DNA from: Chitinophaga japonensis
GTDB lineage: Bacteria > Bacteroidota > Bacteroidia > Chitinophagales > Chitinophagaceae
Direction: 5' to 3'
Length of the DNA stretch: 64,000 nt
Assembly: GCF_007830125.1 (NCBI RefSeq)
Contig: NZ_VLLG01000002.1
Span: 2,104,611-2,168,610, forward strand
The first letter of the stretch is position 1; every line of letters starts with the position of its first letter. The notes under the pieces are model-generated. The model ran no database searches and was not told the DNA's origin. It worked only from the letters and a program-made list of their open reading frames with translations. The translations under genes and the position numbers were made by a program. Below are positions 17,694-27,218 of this stretch, piece by piece.

Positions 17694-19094
17694 ATGAATA
17701 AAAGCATTTTCATATACCTGTTGTATGGCGGCCTGCTGATGGGAGCCGCCTGCAAAAAGTCCGGGACCGCAGACCCCGCGCCGGTTCCGCCGGAAGACAG
17801 CAGCGGCGTGATAACGCCGGGCAGGAATGTGCTGGTGTGGGTGGATGCCCGCTCCAATGTGTTCGGTACCTATGGGCGGCTGAATGACACCAACGAAATA
17901 AAGAAGGTGTTGGACACCCTGAAGGAAACGGGCGTTACCGGCCTGGTGATAGATGTAAAAGGCACCACCGGCTACACGATGTACCCCAGCGCCTATGCTG
18001 CACCGGCTACGGAAATGGATGGCAAATCCCTGCCCGCTGGGCTTGACTATGCCGGGTACATGATCCGTGAAGCCAGGAAAAGATCCTTCCGGGTGTATGC
18101 CTCCATCGTCACTTTTGTGGAAGGGGATGGCAACCGGGGCATCGGCAAAGTGTTTGACGATCCCGCATTCCGGAGCGAGTATGAGACCATTGTGTGCGAT
18201 GTGAACGGCAACCGCGTGCCCGTTACCTCCACCGGGCGCAATGCATTTGTAAATCCCGCCCGGCCTGAGATACAGGAAAGGGCCCTGAACATTATCAGGG
18301 AGATCGCCGGGAAATATGATATTGATGGCCTGCTGCTGGACTACGCCCGCTACACCAGCATTGACGCCGATTTCTCCGATTTCAGCAAGCAGCAGTTCAT
18401 CAATTTCCTGGAAGAAAAATACAATGACAGCGATGCGGCCGGCATGAACTTTCCCACGGATATTGTTGCCTCCTGGAAAACCAGCAGCGGCAAGGTGGTG
18501 CCCGCCACTACCGGCAAATACTACAAAAAATGGCTGCTGTACCGGGCCGGTGTGCTGCGCGACTTTTTTGAAAAAGCAAGAGCGGCTGTCAAAAGTGTAA
18601 AACCGGCGGTGGAGTTTGGCGCATATGTGGGCGCCTGGTATGTGACCTACTATGAAGTAGGCGTAAACTGGGCCAGCCAGGACTATGATCCGTTCAACGA
18701 CCAGCAGGTACGTTTTGACTGGGCTTACCCGGGTTATAACGAGACCGGTTACGCGGAGCAACTGGACATATTGCTCACCGGCAATTATTTTACCCAGATA
18801 CTGTTATCGGAGAATCCCGCTACGGCCAGCCTGCAATATCACTGGTGGAGCGTGGAAGGCTCTATTAAAGGCACCCGGTACATCACCCGGGATAAGATGC
18901 CCTTGTACGGCAGTATAGATATGGGCAATGTAGACTGGCCCAATAAAGGAGAGATCACGAGAGCGATCAAATATATTATGGCCAACACTACCGGCGGCAT
19001 CATGCTGTTTGACCTGGTGCATATTTATGCCCCGCAGTACAACCGCCTGAAGCAGCCCCTGTGGGATGCGGTAAAGGAAGGCATAAAACCATAA
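17694..19094 (+). CDS. Glycoside hydrolase-like TIM-barrel lipoprotein (GHL10/DUF4015-like)
   Basis: The 466-aa lipoprotein (lipobox GAAC) is followed by a (beta/alpha)8 fold starting NVLVWVDARSNVFGTYG. The strand ends GLVIDVKGTTGYTMYPS, FRVYASIVTFVEGDGN and DIDGLLLDYARYTSIDADF resemble the GHL10/DUF4015 families, where the Asp in LLLDYARY corresponds to a conserved active-site position. It is the only gene in the locus that looks like a glycan-cleaving enzyme, but the activity of these families is mostly unproven. It sits 20 nt after the DUF5018 gene and ends 1 nt before the DUF5009 gene. Confidence 0.65.
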   Translation: MNKSIFIYLLYGGLLMGAACKKSGTADPAPVPPEDSSGVITPGRNVLVWVDARSNVFGTYGRLNDTNEIKKVLDTLKETGVTGLVIDVKGTTGYTMYPSAYAAPATEMDGKSLPAGLDYAGYMIREARKRSFRVYASIVTFVEGDGNRGIGKVFDDPAFRSEYETIVCDVNGNRVPVTSTGRNAFVNPARPEIQERALNIIREIAGKYDIDGLLLDYARYTSIDADFSDFSKQQFINFLEEKYNDSDAAGMNFPTDIVASWKTSSGKVVPATTGKYYKKWLLYRAGVLRDFFEKARAAVKSVKPAVEFGAYVGAWYVTYYEVGVNWASQDYDPFNDQQVRFDWAYPGYNETGYAEQLDILLTGNYFTQILLSENPATASLQYHWWSVEGSIKGTRYITRDKMPLYGSIDMGNVDWPNKGEITRAIKYIMANTTGGIMLFDLVHIYAPQYNRLKQPLWDAVKEGIKP

Positions 19095-19095
19095 C

Positions 19096-20496
19096 ATGCA
19101 GCAGCGCGATATCAGTCTGGACGCATTGAGAGGGCTGGCCATACTGGCCATGGTGCTGAGCAGCAGCATTGCCTTTGGCATACTGCCGGCCTGGATGTAC
19201 CATGCCCAGGAGCCGCCGCCCGCACATACGTTTATGCCGGGGTTGCCGGGCATTACCTGGGTAGACCTGGTATTCCCGTTCTTCCTGTTCAGCATGGGCG
19301 CAGCCATACCGCTGGCCCTGCACCGGAAAGCAAAGGACGGGGCGGGCCTGCTGTCCATACTGCTGATTGCAGCCAGGCGTTATGCGCTGCTGGCGTTCTT
19401 CGCGCTTTTTACCTGGCATGCCAGGTACATTGCGCTTACAGCAGATGTTAAACCTGCCACCTACCTGTTGCAGGCGGCCGCGTTTGTATTGCTGTGTTTC
19501 CAGCTATACAGGCCGGCCGGCCCGCAGCACAAAACAACCTGGACGATCATAAAAGCCGCCGCATTCCTGCTGGCCGCCGGCATGCTGTACCTGCTGCCGT
19601 TCAAAGGCGGCCAAGGATTCTCTTTATATAACAGTGACATTATCCTGCTGGTGCTGGCCAACATGGCTTTTTTCGGCACTATTGCCTGGTGGTGTACCAG
19701 GCGCCATCCGGTGTGGCGGCTGGGCATACTGCCTTTTGTAATGGCGGTGTTGCTGGCGGCAAAGGAGCCCGGATCTTGGACGGCAGACCTCTTTCAATGG
19801 TCGCCGCTGCCCTGGCTGTATAAATTTTACTACTTAAAATATTTGTTCATCCTGCTGCCCGGCACCCTGGCCGGCGAGTGGCTACTGCAGCACAACGCCG
19901 CCACAGGCGCCGCCGCAGAAAATGCAGCCTCTGCCCGTACGGGCCGCATAGCGGTGCTGGCCTTTGCAGTGATCGTTACGAATGTAATATGCCTGTTTGG
20001 CCGGCATTTGTTAGGCAATCTTGCACTGAGTGTCGTATTTTGCTGGGGCTTATACCTGGAGATCAGGAAGGTAGCGCATCCCCGCGGCGCCCTGCTGCTG
20101 CGGTTTTTACAGGCAGGCGCTTACCTGTTGCTGCTGGGGCTTTTCTTTGAAGGGTACGAAGGGGGCATCAAAAAAGACCCATCCACTTTCAGTTACTACC
20201 TGGTGACCGGCGGCCTGGCGTTTTTTATGCTAACGGCTTTTTACTGCTGGCAGTTGACCGGCGCCGGCGCTGCTATCTTGCGTTACCTGGGCCTGAACGG
20301 CAGAAATCCCATGGTGGCCTATGTAAGCGGCAACCTGTTGCTGCTGCCCCTGCTGCGCCTGAGCGGCGGCATGACACTCTACAGTGATATGCAGCGCCAC
20401 GTGATCACGGGCTTTTTAAGCGGGGTGCTGTTTACCGCCATGGTATCCGGGGTAACGGTCTTTTTTACCAAACGGGGGTGGATGTGGAAAACGTAA
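19096..20496 (+). CDS. DUF5009 multi-pass membrane protein (HGSNAT-like acyltransferase)
   Basis: The 466-aa inner-membrane protein has about 11-12 hydrophobic helices. It begins RDISLDALRGLAILAMVLSSSIAF and continues PGITWVDLVFPFFLFSMGAAIPLALHRK, the pattern shared by the DUF5009/DUF1624 family and the lysosomal heparan-alpha-glucosaminide N-acetyltransferase. That enzyme moves an acetyl group across the membrane onto a glucosamine end. A role in acylating or deacylating the imported sugar is inferred from the AGE and esterase neighbours. The start is separated by one base from the upstream stop (TAA-C-ATG), suggesting coupling. Confidence 0.8.
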   Translation: MQQRDISLDALRGLAILAMVLSSSIAFGILPAWMYHAQEPPPAHTFMPGLPGITWVDLVFPFFLFSMGAAIPLALHRKAKDGAGLLSILLIAARRYALLAFFALFTWHARYIALTADVKPATYLLQAAAFVLLCFQLYRPAGPQHKTTWTIIKAAAFLLAAGMLYLLPFKGGQGFSLYNSDIILLVLANMAFFGTIAWWCTRRHPVWRLGILPFVMAVLLAAKEPGSWTADLFQWSPLPWLYKFYYLKYLFILLPGTLAGEWLLQHNAATGAAAENAASARTGRIAVLAFAVIVTNVICLFGRHLLGNLALSVVFCWGLYLEIRKVAHPRGALLLRFLQAGAYLLLLGLFFEGYEGGIKKDPSTFSYYLVTGGLAFFMLTAFYCWQLTGAGAAILRYLGLNGRNPMVAYVSGNLLLLPLLRLSGGMTLYSDMQRHVITGFLSGVLFTAMVSGVTVFFTKRGWMWKT

Positions 20497-20507
20497 GGGT
20501 ACATTGT

Positions 20508-21176
20508 ATGAAACGTATACTGACAGGAGTCCTGCTGCTGTTATCTGCTGGCTGTTTGCACGCGCAGCAGGTGGACAGCACCTATCACAATTATTTGTAT
20601 GACAGCCGGGTGGCCTATTTCCGGCAGTTGCCCGCTGTAAACAAGGCGGTGGTGTTCTGGGGCGACAGTATTACGCACTGGGGCGACTGGGCGGAGCTGC
20701 TGGGCTTTGGAAAAGTACTGAACAGGGGGATTGCTGGCGATAATACCTATGGCCTGAAAGCCCGTATGGATGAGGTGTTGCGTCATCAGCCCCGTAAATT
20801 GTTCATACTGATCGGCACCAATGACATCAATAAAAAGATACCGTCCGGCTATATCGTGGCCAACTACCGCCGCATGATCCGGGAGCTGAAGGCGCAGTCG
20901 CCTGCCACCGAAGTATATGTGCAAAGCGTATTCCCGGTCAATGACCAGTTGATAGGGCGGCAGTATTATACCGGCACCAATGCACAGATACTTGCGCTCA
21001 ATAAAGCATTGCAGCAAATGGCGGCGGCGGAGCAGGTAACTTATGTGGATGTGCACAGCCACCTGCTGGATGCAGACCGGCAACTGGATGCCCGCTACAC
21101 CTACGATGGGCTGCACCTGAGCGGAATGGGTTACCTGGCCTGGGTGCAATACCTGCGGCAGCAACGCTTACTGTAA
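20508..21176 (+). CDS. Exported SGNH/GDSL esterase 1
   Basis: The 222-aa protein starts at ATG 20508, just before a signal peptide (MKRILTGVLLLLSAGCLHAQ). SGNH blocks are I VVFWGDSITHWGDW (nucleophile Ser54), II NRGIAGDNTYG, III LIGTNDIN and V DGLHLSGMGY with the catalytic Asp/His. Such Bacteroidota enzymes are related to platelet-activating-factor acetylhydrolase-like or sugar O-acetylesterases. It is clearly paralogous to the two other SGNH domains in this operon. Confidence 0.88.
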   Translation: MKRILTGVLLLLSAGCLHAQQVDSTYHNYLYDSRVAYFRQLPAVNKAVVFWGDSITHWGDWAELLGFGKVLNRGIAGDNTYGLKARMDEVLRHQPRKLFILIGTNDINKKIPSGYIVANYRRMIRELKAQSPATEVYVQSVFPVNDQLIGRQYYTGTNAQILALNKALQQMAAAEQVTYVDVHSHLLDADRQLDARYTYDGLHLSGMGYLAWVQYLRQQRLL

Positions 21177-21194
21177 CGTATTTAAAATATTATC

Positions 21195-23057
21195 ATGAAT
21201 CTCGCTACCATAGACATACTCATCATTCTTGCCTACCTGGTCATTATTATCGGCCTGGGCTTCTGGATATCCAAGAAAGCCTCCGGCAACATACAGTCCT
21301 ATTTCCTGGGCGATAACAACATTAAATGGTACTGGCTGGGTTTCAGCAACAGCAGCGGCATGTTTGATGTAAGCGGTACGGCTTTCTATGTATCGCTTTT
21401 ATTTATCTATGGCTTCAAAGCCGCATGGCTGCCCTGGCTGTGGCCTATCTGGAACCAGATATTTGTGATGGTGTTCCTGGCTATCTGGATACGGCGCAGC
21501 AATGCCATGACCGGCGCGGACTGGATCATCAAGCGTTTTGGCGATGACAGGGGCGGCCGGCTGGCGCACATGATCGTGGTGATATTTGCAGTGGTGAGCG
21601 TGATCGGGTTTATCGGCTACGTGTTTGTAGGCATCGGGAAATTTGCCGCCAACATGCTGCCCTGGGACCTGTCCAATGCGCTGTTCACCAGCCAGCAGAC
21701 CTACGCGCTGATCATTGTGTCCCTTACCACGCTGTATACCGTAAAGGGCGGTATGTACAGCGTGGTAGCCACGGAAGTACTGCAATACGGCATACTGGTG
21801 ATCAGTTGCATACTGGTGGTGATATTTGCCGTGAAGGGAGTGGACTATGACAGCCTGCACCAAAGGCTGCCGCAGGGTTGGACCTCCTTCTGGCCGGAGT
21901 GGAAGCTCAATATTGATTGGGGTGGCACTTTCCCGCAGGCCAACCGCAAGATAGCGGAGGATGGTTTCACCTGGTTTGGCGCGCTGGTGCTGATGATGAT
22001 CGGGAAAGGCATTTTCGCCAGCCTGGCCGGGCCGGTACCCGGCTTTGACATGCAGCGCATCCTGAGCGCCCGCCGGCCCTGGGAAGCGGCCAAGCTTTCC
22101 GGCTTTACCAACCTGGTGTTGTATATTCCGCTGTTCATGATGGTAGGCGCTTTAACGCTGATCGGTTTCAATGCTTTTATGCCGGTATTGCAGGAGCAGG
22201 CCCGCCCTGATTTTGAGACTATCCTGAGCCAGGTGGTAGGCCATTACCTGCCGGCAGGCATCCGCGGTATTGTGCTGGCCGGGCTGCTGGCCTCCTTTAT
22301 GAGCGCTTTTTCCGCTTTCGTGAATGCGGCCCCGGCATACCTGGTGAACGATTTCTATAAAAAATATTTCAGGACGGATGCGCCGCCGCGGCATTATGTA
22401 AAATGCAGCTACCTGGTATCAGTAAGCATTATCGCCGTGGGCTGCTTTTTCGGGCTGTTTGCAGATTCGCTTAGTTCGCTCACCATCTGGATATCATCCG
22501 CACTGTACGGGGGCTATGCGGCCTCAAATGTACTGAAATGGGTGTGGTGGCGCTTTAACGGTTACGGCTATTTTGCCGGCATGCTGGCCGGACTGGTGTC
22601 CGCTACTTTTGTGCCCCAACTGATGGCCTGGATGAGCAGCCATTATTTTACAGCCTACCAGGATCTCTTTGGCAGTGGCATCGGTACGCTGATCTCTTTC
22701 TTTATCATCCTGGCGCTATCCATATCGGCCAGCATCATCGGCTGCCTGCTGACGCCGCCGCCCGCCAGGGAAACGCTGACCACCTTCTACGCCAATACCC
22801 GTCCCTGGGGCTGGTGGCGGCCGGTTTTGCAGTGGGTGCGGCAGGCCGATCCTGCTTTTGTGCCCAACCGCCAGTTTAAATGGGATATGCTGAACGTGCT
22901 GGTAGGCATCTGCTGGCAGATGAGCATGGTGATCATGCCGGTGTGTTTTGTGTTCGGCTATATTGGCAAAGGATGTATTGCCGCCGCGGTATGGATCGTT
23001 TGTATGGCCGTGCTCAGGTTTACCTGGTACGACCGCCTGAAGATCACCGCTGTATAA
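21195..23057 (+). CDS. Sodium:solute symporter (SSS family)
   Basis: The 620-aa protein has about 14-15 transmembrane helices, longer than the usual ~500 aa because of an extra C-terminal part after the core. It starts IDILIILAYLVIIIGLGFWISKKASGNIQSYFLGDNNIKWYWLGFS; the SSS signature region includes GIVLAGLLASFMSAFSAFVNAAPAYLVNDFYKKY. It would take the mono- or disaccharide released in the periplasm into the cytoplasm using the sodium gradient. Gaps to neighbours are ~18-19 nt, consistent with one operon. Confidence 0.92.
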   Translation: MNLATIDILIILAYLVIIIGLGFWISKKASGNIQSYFLGDNNIKWYWLGFSNSSGMFDVSGTAFYVSLLFIYGFKAAWLPWLWPIWNQIFVMVFLAIWIRRSNAMTGADWIIKRFGDDRGGRLAHMIVVIFAVVSVIGFIGYVFVGIGKFAANMLPWDLSNALFTSQQTYALIIVSLTTLYTVKGGMYSVVATEVLQYGILVISCILVVIFAVKGVDYDSLHQRLPQGWTSFWPEWKLNIDWGGTFPQANRKIAEDGFTWFGALVLMMIGKGIFASLAGPVPGFDMQRILSARRPWEAAKLSGFTNLVLYIPLFMMVGALTLIGFNAFMPVLQEQARPDFETILSQVVGHYLPAGIRGIVLAGLLASFMSAFSAFVNAAPAYLVNDFYKKYFRTDAPPRHYVKCSYLVSVSIIAVGCFFGLFADSLSSLTIWISSALYGGYAASNVLKWVWWRFNGYGYFAGMLAGLVSATFVPQLMAWMSSHYFTAYQDLFGSGIGTLISFFIILALSISASIIGCLLTPPPARETLTTFYANTRPWGWWRPVLQWVRQADPAFVPNRQFKWDMLNVLVGICWQMSMVIMPVCFVFGYIGKGCIAAAVWIVCMAVLRFTWYDRLKITAV

Positions 23058-23076
23058 CGAATAAAGTATAGTTTAT

Positions 23077-23760
23077 ATGAAGTATGTATGCTTACGCCTG
23101 GCCCTCTGCGCCGGTATCTGCCTGGGGCTGGCCGGCAGGGCTGCCGCCCGGCAAATAGACAGCAGCTATGCCAATACCTATTACCAGGGCAGAATGGAGC
23201 TGTTCAATTCCCTGCCGTTGCAGAAGAACGCCATCGTGTTCCTGGGCAACAGCATTACGGAGCGCGGCGCCTGGGGCGAGCTGCTGCCCGGTGTAAAAGT
23301 AATGAACCGCGGCATTGGCGGCGATAACACCTTTGGCGTGCTGGCCCGCCTGGAGGGCGTAGTAGCCGCTTCGCCACGCAAGCTGTTCCTCCTCATCGGC
23401 ATCAATGACCTGAGCAGGGGCCTGCCCAAAGCGGTGATACTCCGGAACTACGACCGTATCATCAGCTATATCCGCAGGCATTCCCCCAAAACAAAAATTT
23501 ACGTACAAAGCGTATTACCTTTGAATGAGCCGCTGACCAAAGCACCTTATCTTAAAAACAAAAAGGACAGCATCCTGCAGTTGAATGCGGGCATACGGCA
23601 GATCGCTGACAAATACCGCCTGCCCTACCTCAACCTGCACGAGATATTTGCCGACGGCCATGGCGACCTGAAGGCGGAGCTGACAGCAGACGGCATACAC
23701 CTGAAGCCGGCCGGGTACGTGATATGGGTGGCTTACCTGAAAGCGCGCAAGTACCTGTGA
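23077..23760 (+). CDS. Exported SGNH/GDSL esterase 2 (GNSIT variant)
   Basis: The 227-aa protein has a signal peptide (LALCAGICLGLAGRAAA). Block I reads VFLGNSITERGAW, with Asn in place of the usual Asp before Ser, a variant seen in many Bacteroidota SGNH enzymes. Block II is NRGIGGDNTFGV, III LIGINDLS, V DGIHLKPAGY. The Asp-His dyad and Ser nucleophile are intact, so it should be active. Its closest visible relative is the SGNH domain of the downstream fusion protein. Confidence 0.87.
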   Translation: MKYVCLRLALCAGICLGLAGRAAARQIDSSYANTYYQGRMELFNSLPLQKNAIVFLGNSITERGAWGELLPGVKVMNRGIGGDNTFGVLARLEGVVAASPRKLFLLIGINDLSRGLPKAVILRNYDRIISYIRRHSPKTKIYVQSVLPLNEPLTKAPYLKNKKDSILQLNAGIRQIADKYRLPYLNLHEIFADGHGDLKAELTADGIHLKPAGYVIWVAYLKARKYL

Positions 23761-23767
23761 CGGCTAT

Positions 23768-25294
23768 ATGAAAGGAAAAAAAGCAAACGTTATGAATAAA
23801 AGGAAATGGTACCTCTCCCTGGCATGGGCATTATTATGGCTGCCGCCGGGCCTGTATGCCCAACAGCCTGCACGCACGGTGTACGCAGTGAAAGATGCCG
23901 ATACTTTGTGGTTTGATCACTACCAGCCGCAGGGGCAGGCCAATGGCATATCCGTGCTGTTTGTGCATGGCGGCGGCTTTACCGGCGGCGACCCGGTGAA
24001 CCAGGCTCCTTTTGCCGAAGGACTGGCTAAAATGGGATATAACATATTCGTGATCAAATACCGCCTGTACCTGGCTGGCAAAAGCTTTGGCTGCAACACC
24101 GTAGTACCGGAAAAGCTGAAGGCCATCCGCCTGGCTGTGGAGGATGCGCGGGATGCTACCGCTTACCTGTGCCAACATGCCGCAGAACTGCGGGTAGATA
24201 CGGCAAAGTTATTCATAGCGGGCAGCAGCGCCGGCGCAGAAACCGTGCTGAACCTGGTGTTCAATCCCTTTATAAATAAAAAGCGCCCTGCTTATCAGCC
24301 CTTCCGTTACGCAGGCGTGATGTCTTTTGCAGGCGCGGTGCTGGATATGAACCGTATATATGACCATGCCCCCGTTCCCTTGTTGCTGATGCATGGCACC
24401 AACGATCAGCTAGTGCCTTATGCTACGGCCGCACATCACTATTGCAATGCAAAGGATGCCGGCTGGGTGATGATGTCCGGCTCCTATACCTTGTTTGCCG
24501 ACATGCAGAAAAAGCGCTGGCCAATAACCCTGTACACCTATGAAGGGAAAGGGCATGAGGTAAGCAGCTACATGTTCAGGAAGTTCAGGGAAATGGATGC
24601 TTTCATGCAGAACGCCGTACAGGGCAAAGAACAGGTGCCGCTGCACATAGTAGAGAAGCAGGAAGGCATGGCCGGCGTGCTGCAATACGATACTGCTTAT
24701 AACAACACCTATTACCGGCAGAAGGTGTCGCAGTACCGGCTGATACCCGATGCCGAAACAGGAGAGATCATTTTCCTGGGCGACAGCATTACCGATATCG
24801 CTGAATGGGCGGACCTGTTCAAGAGCAGCAAGATGAAGAACATGGGCATCAGCGGCGACAAAACTTTCGGCGTGCTGGCCCGCCTGCAGGAGGTGATCCG
24901 CCGCAAGCCGGCCAAGGTGTTCATCATGATCGGTATTAATGATATAGCCGCCGGTGTGCCGGACAGCGTGATCGAAGCAAACTATGCCGCCATTATCAAA
25001 CGGCTGAAGGCAGCGCTGCCGCAAACCAGGCTTTATATACAAAGCCTGTTGCCCACCAACGATACCTTCACGGAATTCCCGCGGCACCAGCATAAGGAAG
25101 CCCATATACAGGCGGTGAACAGCTTCCTGCAGCAACTGGCAAAGGAACAGCAATGCACCTATGTAGACCTGCACCGCGCCATGCTGGACGGTGAGGGCCG
25201 GCTGGACAGGCAATACACCAACGACGGGCTGCACCTGACCGCCGAAGGATACCTGCTTTGGAAAAAGATATTAGCAGACAAAAAATTATTGTAA
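23768..25294 (+). CDS. Exported alpha/beta-hydrolase-SGNH esterase fusion
   Basis: The 508-aa two-domain enzyme has a signal peptide (RKWYLSLAWALLWLPPGLYA); ATG 23792 is an equally good start. The N-terminal alpha/beta-hydrolase (~40-285) shows the HSL/carboxylesterase-like oxyanion motif FVHGGGFTGG, nucleophile elbow GSSAG (~153), LMHGTNDQLVP with the acid (~212) and GKGHEVS with the His (~262). The C-terminal SGNH domain (~320-505) shows IFLGDSITDIAEW (Ser ~339), NMGISGDKTFGV, MIGINDIA and NDGLHLTAEGY. Two esterase domains in one exported chain suggest removal of two different acyl groups from one substrate. It starts 8 nt after esterase 2. Confidence 0.87.
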   Translation: MKGKKANVMNKRKWYLSLAWALLWLPPGLYAQQPARTVYAVKDADTLWFDHYQPQGQANGISVLFVHGGGFTGGDPVNQAPFAEGLAKMGYNIFVIKYRLYLAGKSFGCNTVVPEKLKAIRLAVEDARDATAYLCQHAAELRVDTAKLFIAGSSAGAETVLNLVFNPFINKKRPAYQPFRYAGVMSFAGAVLDMNRIYDHAPVPLLLMHGTNDQLVPYATAAHHYCNAKDAGWVMMSGSYTLFADMQKKRWPITLYTYEGKGHEVSSYMFRKFREMDAFMQNAVQGKEQVPLHIVEKQEGMAGVLQYDTAYNNTYYRQKVSQYRLIPDAETGEIIFLGDSITDIAEWADLFKSSKMKNMGISGDKTFGVLARLQEVIRRKPAKVFIMIGINDIAAGVPDSVIEANYAAIIKRLKAALPQTRLYIQSLLPTNDTFTEFPRHQHKEAHIQAVNSFLQQLAKEQQCTYVDLHRAMLDGEGRLDRQYTNDGLHLTAEGYLLWKKILADKKLL

Positions 25295-25300
25295 AGCATT

Positions 25301-26233
25301 ATGAAGATCACAGGTACCTTCCTGGACGAGATCAGCCATGATATCCCTCACCAGAACTGGGGCGCTGCGGAGTGGCGCAGGGATTTTGAGCATATGAAAG
25401 CCATCGGCATTGATACCGTTATACTGATACGCAGCGGTTACCGGCGCTTTATTACCTATCCTTCCACCTATCTTATACAGGAGCACGGCTGCTACGCGCC
25501 GCCGGTGGACCTGGTGGAGCTGTTCCTGCAACTGGCGGATGAAATGGGCATGCAGTTCTACTTTGGCCTCTATGACAGCGGTAAATACTGGGACACCGGT
25601 AATATGCAGCATGAAATAGACAGCAACCGTTTTGTGATAGAGGAAGTATGGCAGCGCTACGGGCATCACCAAAGTTTCCGGGGCTGGTACCTGAGCATGG
25701 AGATCAGCCGCAAGACCAAAGGAGCTACGGACGCCTTTCGCACCCTGGGACTGCAATGCAAGCAGGTAAGCAATGGCCTGCCCACACTTATCTCCCCCTG
25801 GATAGACGGCAGGAAAGCAGTTATGGCCGCCTCGGCTTCGCTAACCAGGGAAGCGGCTGTTTCCCTGAAGGAGCATGAGCAGGAGTGGAGCGAAATATTT
25901 GAAGGCGTAAGCGGAGCGGTGGATGCCGTGGCTTTCCAGGACGGGCACATTGACTACCACGAGTTGGATGATTTCTTTGCCGTTAACAAAGTAATGGCGG
26001 ATCGCTTTGGCCTGCAATGCTGGACCAATGCAGAAAGCTTTGACCGGGACATGCCCATCAAGTTCCTCCCCATCAAGTTTGAAAAGCTGCGCCTGAAGCT
26101 GGAAGCCGCACGCCGGGCCGGGTATAATAAGGCCATTACCTTTGAGTTCTCCCATTTCATGAGCCCGCAGTCTGCTTATTTGCAGGCAGGGCATTTGTAT
26201 AACCGGTACCGGGAGTATATGCAGGCGCTGTAA
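25301..26233 (+). CDS. DUF4434 TIM-barrel protein
   Basis: The 310-aa protein has no signal peptide, so is probably cytoplasmic. The DUF4434 pattern is clear: ITGTFLDEISHDIPHQNWGAAEW, IDTVILIRSGYR, GMQFYFGLYDSGKYW, FRGWYLSMEIS, WTNAESF and KAITFEFSHFMSP. These give TIM-barrel strand ends with conserved Glu residues (in LSMEIS, NAESF, FEFSHF), which would fit a retaining glycoside hydrolase, but the family's activity is not established. It is the last gene of the operon, 7 nt after the fusion esterase, and may hydrolyse the imported oligosaccharide. Confidence 0.75.
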   Translation: MKITGTFLDEISHDIPHQNWGAAEWRRDFEHMKAIGIDTVILIRSGYRRFITYPSTYLIQEHGCYAPPVDLVELFLQLADEMGMQFYFGLYDSGKYWDTGNMQHEIDSNRFVIEEVWQRYGHHQSFRGWYLSMEISRKTKGATDAFRTLGLQCKQVSNGLPTLISPWIDGRKAVMAASASLTREAAVSLKEHEQEWSEIFEGVSGAVDAVAFQDGHIDYHELDDFFAVNKVMADRFGLQCWTNAESFDRDMPIKFLPIKFEKLRLKLEAARRAGYNKAITFEFSHFMSPQSAYLQAGHLYNRYREYMQAL

Positions 26234-26297
26234 ATCCACTGTTCCCATGAACCGCAGGATGCGCCGGATGTTGCGGCGGATAGGGATGGAGAGGTCG

Positions 26298-27092
26298 CTA
26301 AATGGTGGGAAGCGTTCCCCCGTCAATTACATATTCTGTTCCTGTCAAATATTGCGCTCTTGGCGAAACCAGAAAACCAACCAGTTCTGCAACTTCTTCA
26401 GGTTGTGCCGGTCTGCCGAATGGTATACCACCCAAAGCATCCATTACACTTTGTGTGGCTTCTTCGACTGTGATATTTGAACTTGTGGCTATGCGTTCCA
26501 TCATCCTCGTTGAAGCAGTAGTCATAATCCAGCCAGGAGATACGGTCAATACGCGGATACCTTTGGCCGCCACTTCGTTGGACAGCCCTTTGCTATAATT
26601 CAGCAAGCCTGCTTTGGCGGCCGCATACGGTAATGTACTATCATACAAGGGCAACCTGGCCTGAATGGATGCTATATGAATGATCACGCCGCTCTTCTGC
26701 TCCATCATTCCGGGCAAAAACTCCTTATCCAGCCGTACCGGTGCCAGGAGGTTTGTTTGCAAAGCGGTTACCCAGTCCTCATCGGTTAATACGGCGTAGC
26801 CGCCGCCTTTTGTTTCGGACCCTCCCAAATTATTGACCAGGATGTCCAGGCCGCCAAACCTGTTCTTTATTTCGCCGCCTACTTTTTGTGCGCCGGCGGC
26901 CGTGCTTAGATCAGCCTGGATAAAATGAAAATTGGGATTTTCTTCTCCCGGTTCATTTCTGGCGGTTATAATAACGGTTGCGCCGGCCATCAATAGCCGT
27001 TGTGCAATGGCTTTCCCTGCTCCCTTTGTACCTCCGGTGACCAGGGCGATTTTGCCTTTTAATTCATTGTTGAAATTGAAATGCTGCTCCAT
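26298..27092 (-). CDS. Short-chain dehydrogenase/reductase (SDR)
   Basis: The 264-aa classical SDR has cofactor motif VTGGTKGAGKAIA (~19-31), an NLGG motif (VNNLGGSE, a variant of NNAG) and catalytic YxxxK (YAAAKAG), with Ser in HIASIQARLP upstream. It probably reduces or oxidises a small carbonyl compound with NAD(P). It is transcribed convergently to the sugar operon and divergently from an HxlR regulator, the usual arrangement when HxlR controls the SDR. Confidence 0.92.
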   Translation of the reverse strand: MEQHFNFNNELKGKIALVTGGTKGAGKAIAQRLLMAGATVIITARNEPGEENPNFHFIQADLSTAAGAQKVGGEIKNRFGGLDILVNNLGGSETKGGGYAVLTDEDWVTALQTNLLAPVRLDKEFLPGMMEQKSGVIIHIASIQARLPLYDSTLPYAAAKAGLLNYSKGLSNEVAAKGIRVLTVSPGWIMTTASTRMMERIATSSNITVEEATQSVMDALGGIPFGRPAQPEEVAELVGFLVSPRAQYLTGTEYVIDGGTLPTI

Positions 27093-27218
27093 GCTTGCAT
27101 AAATTATTTATGCGAAGTTCAGCAAGGCAATGGTCTCTTACAATAACGGCAAACCGAATCGTATACAGAGAAATTTCTCCCTATTGTGCCTTTTAGAGCA
27201 TTGTATTAATTTTATAAT

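Noticed and set aside
19096..25294. Sialic-acid catabolic cluster
   Set aside because: AGE, esterases and symporter hint at it, but no sialidase, N-acetylneuraminate lyase or NanM is present in the window, so the assignment is not supported.
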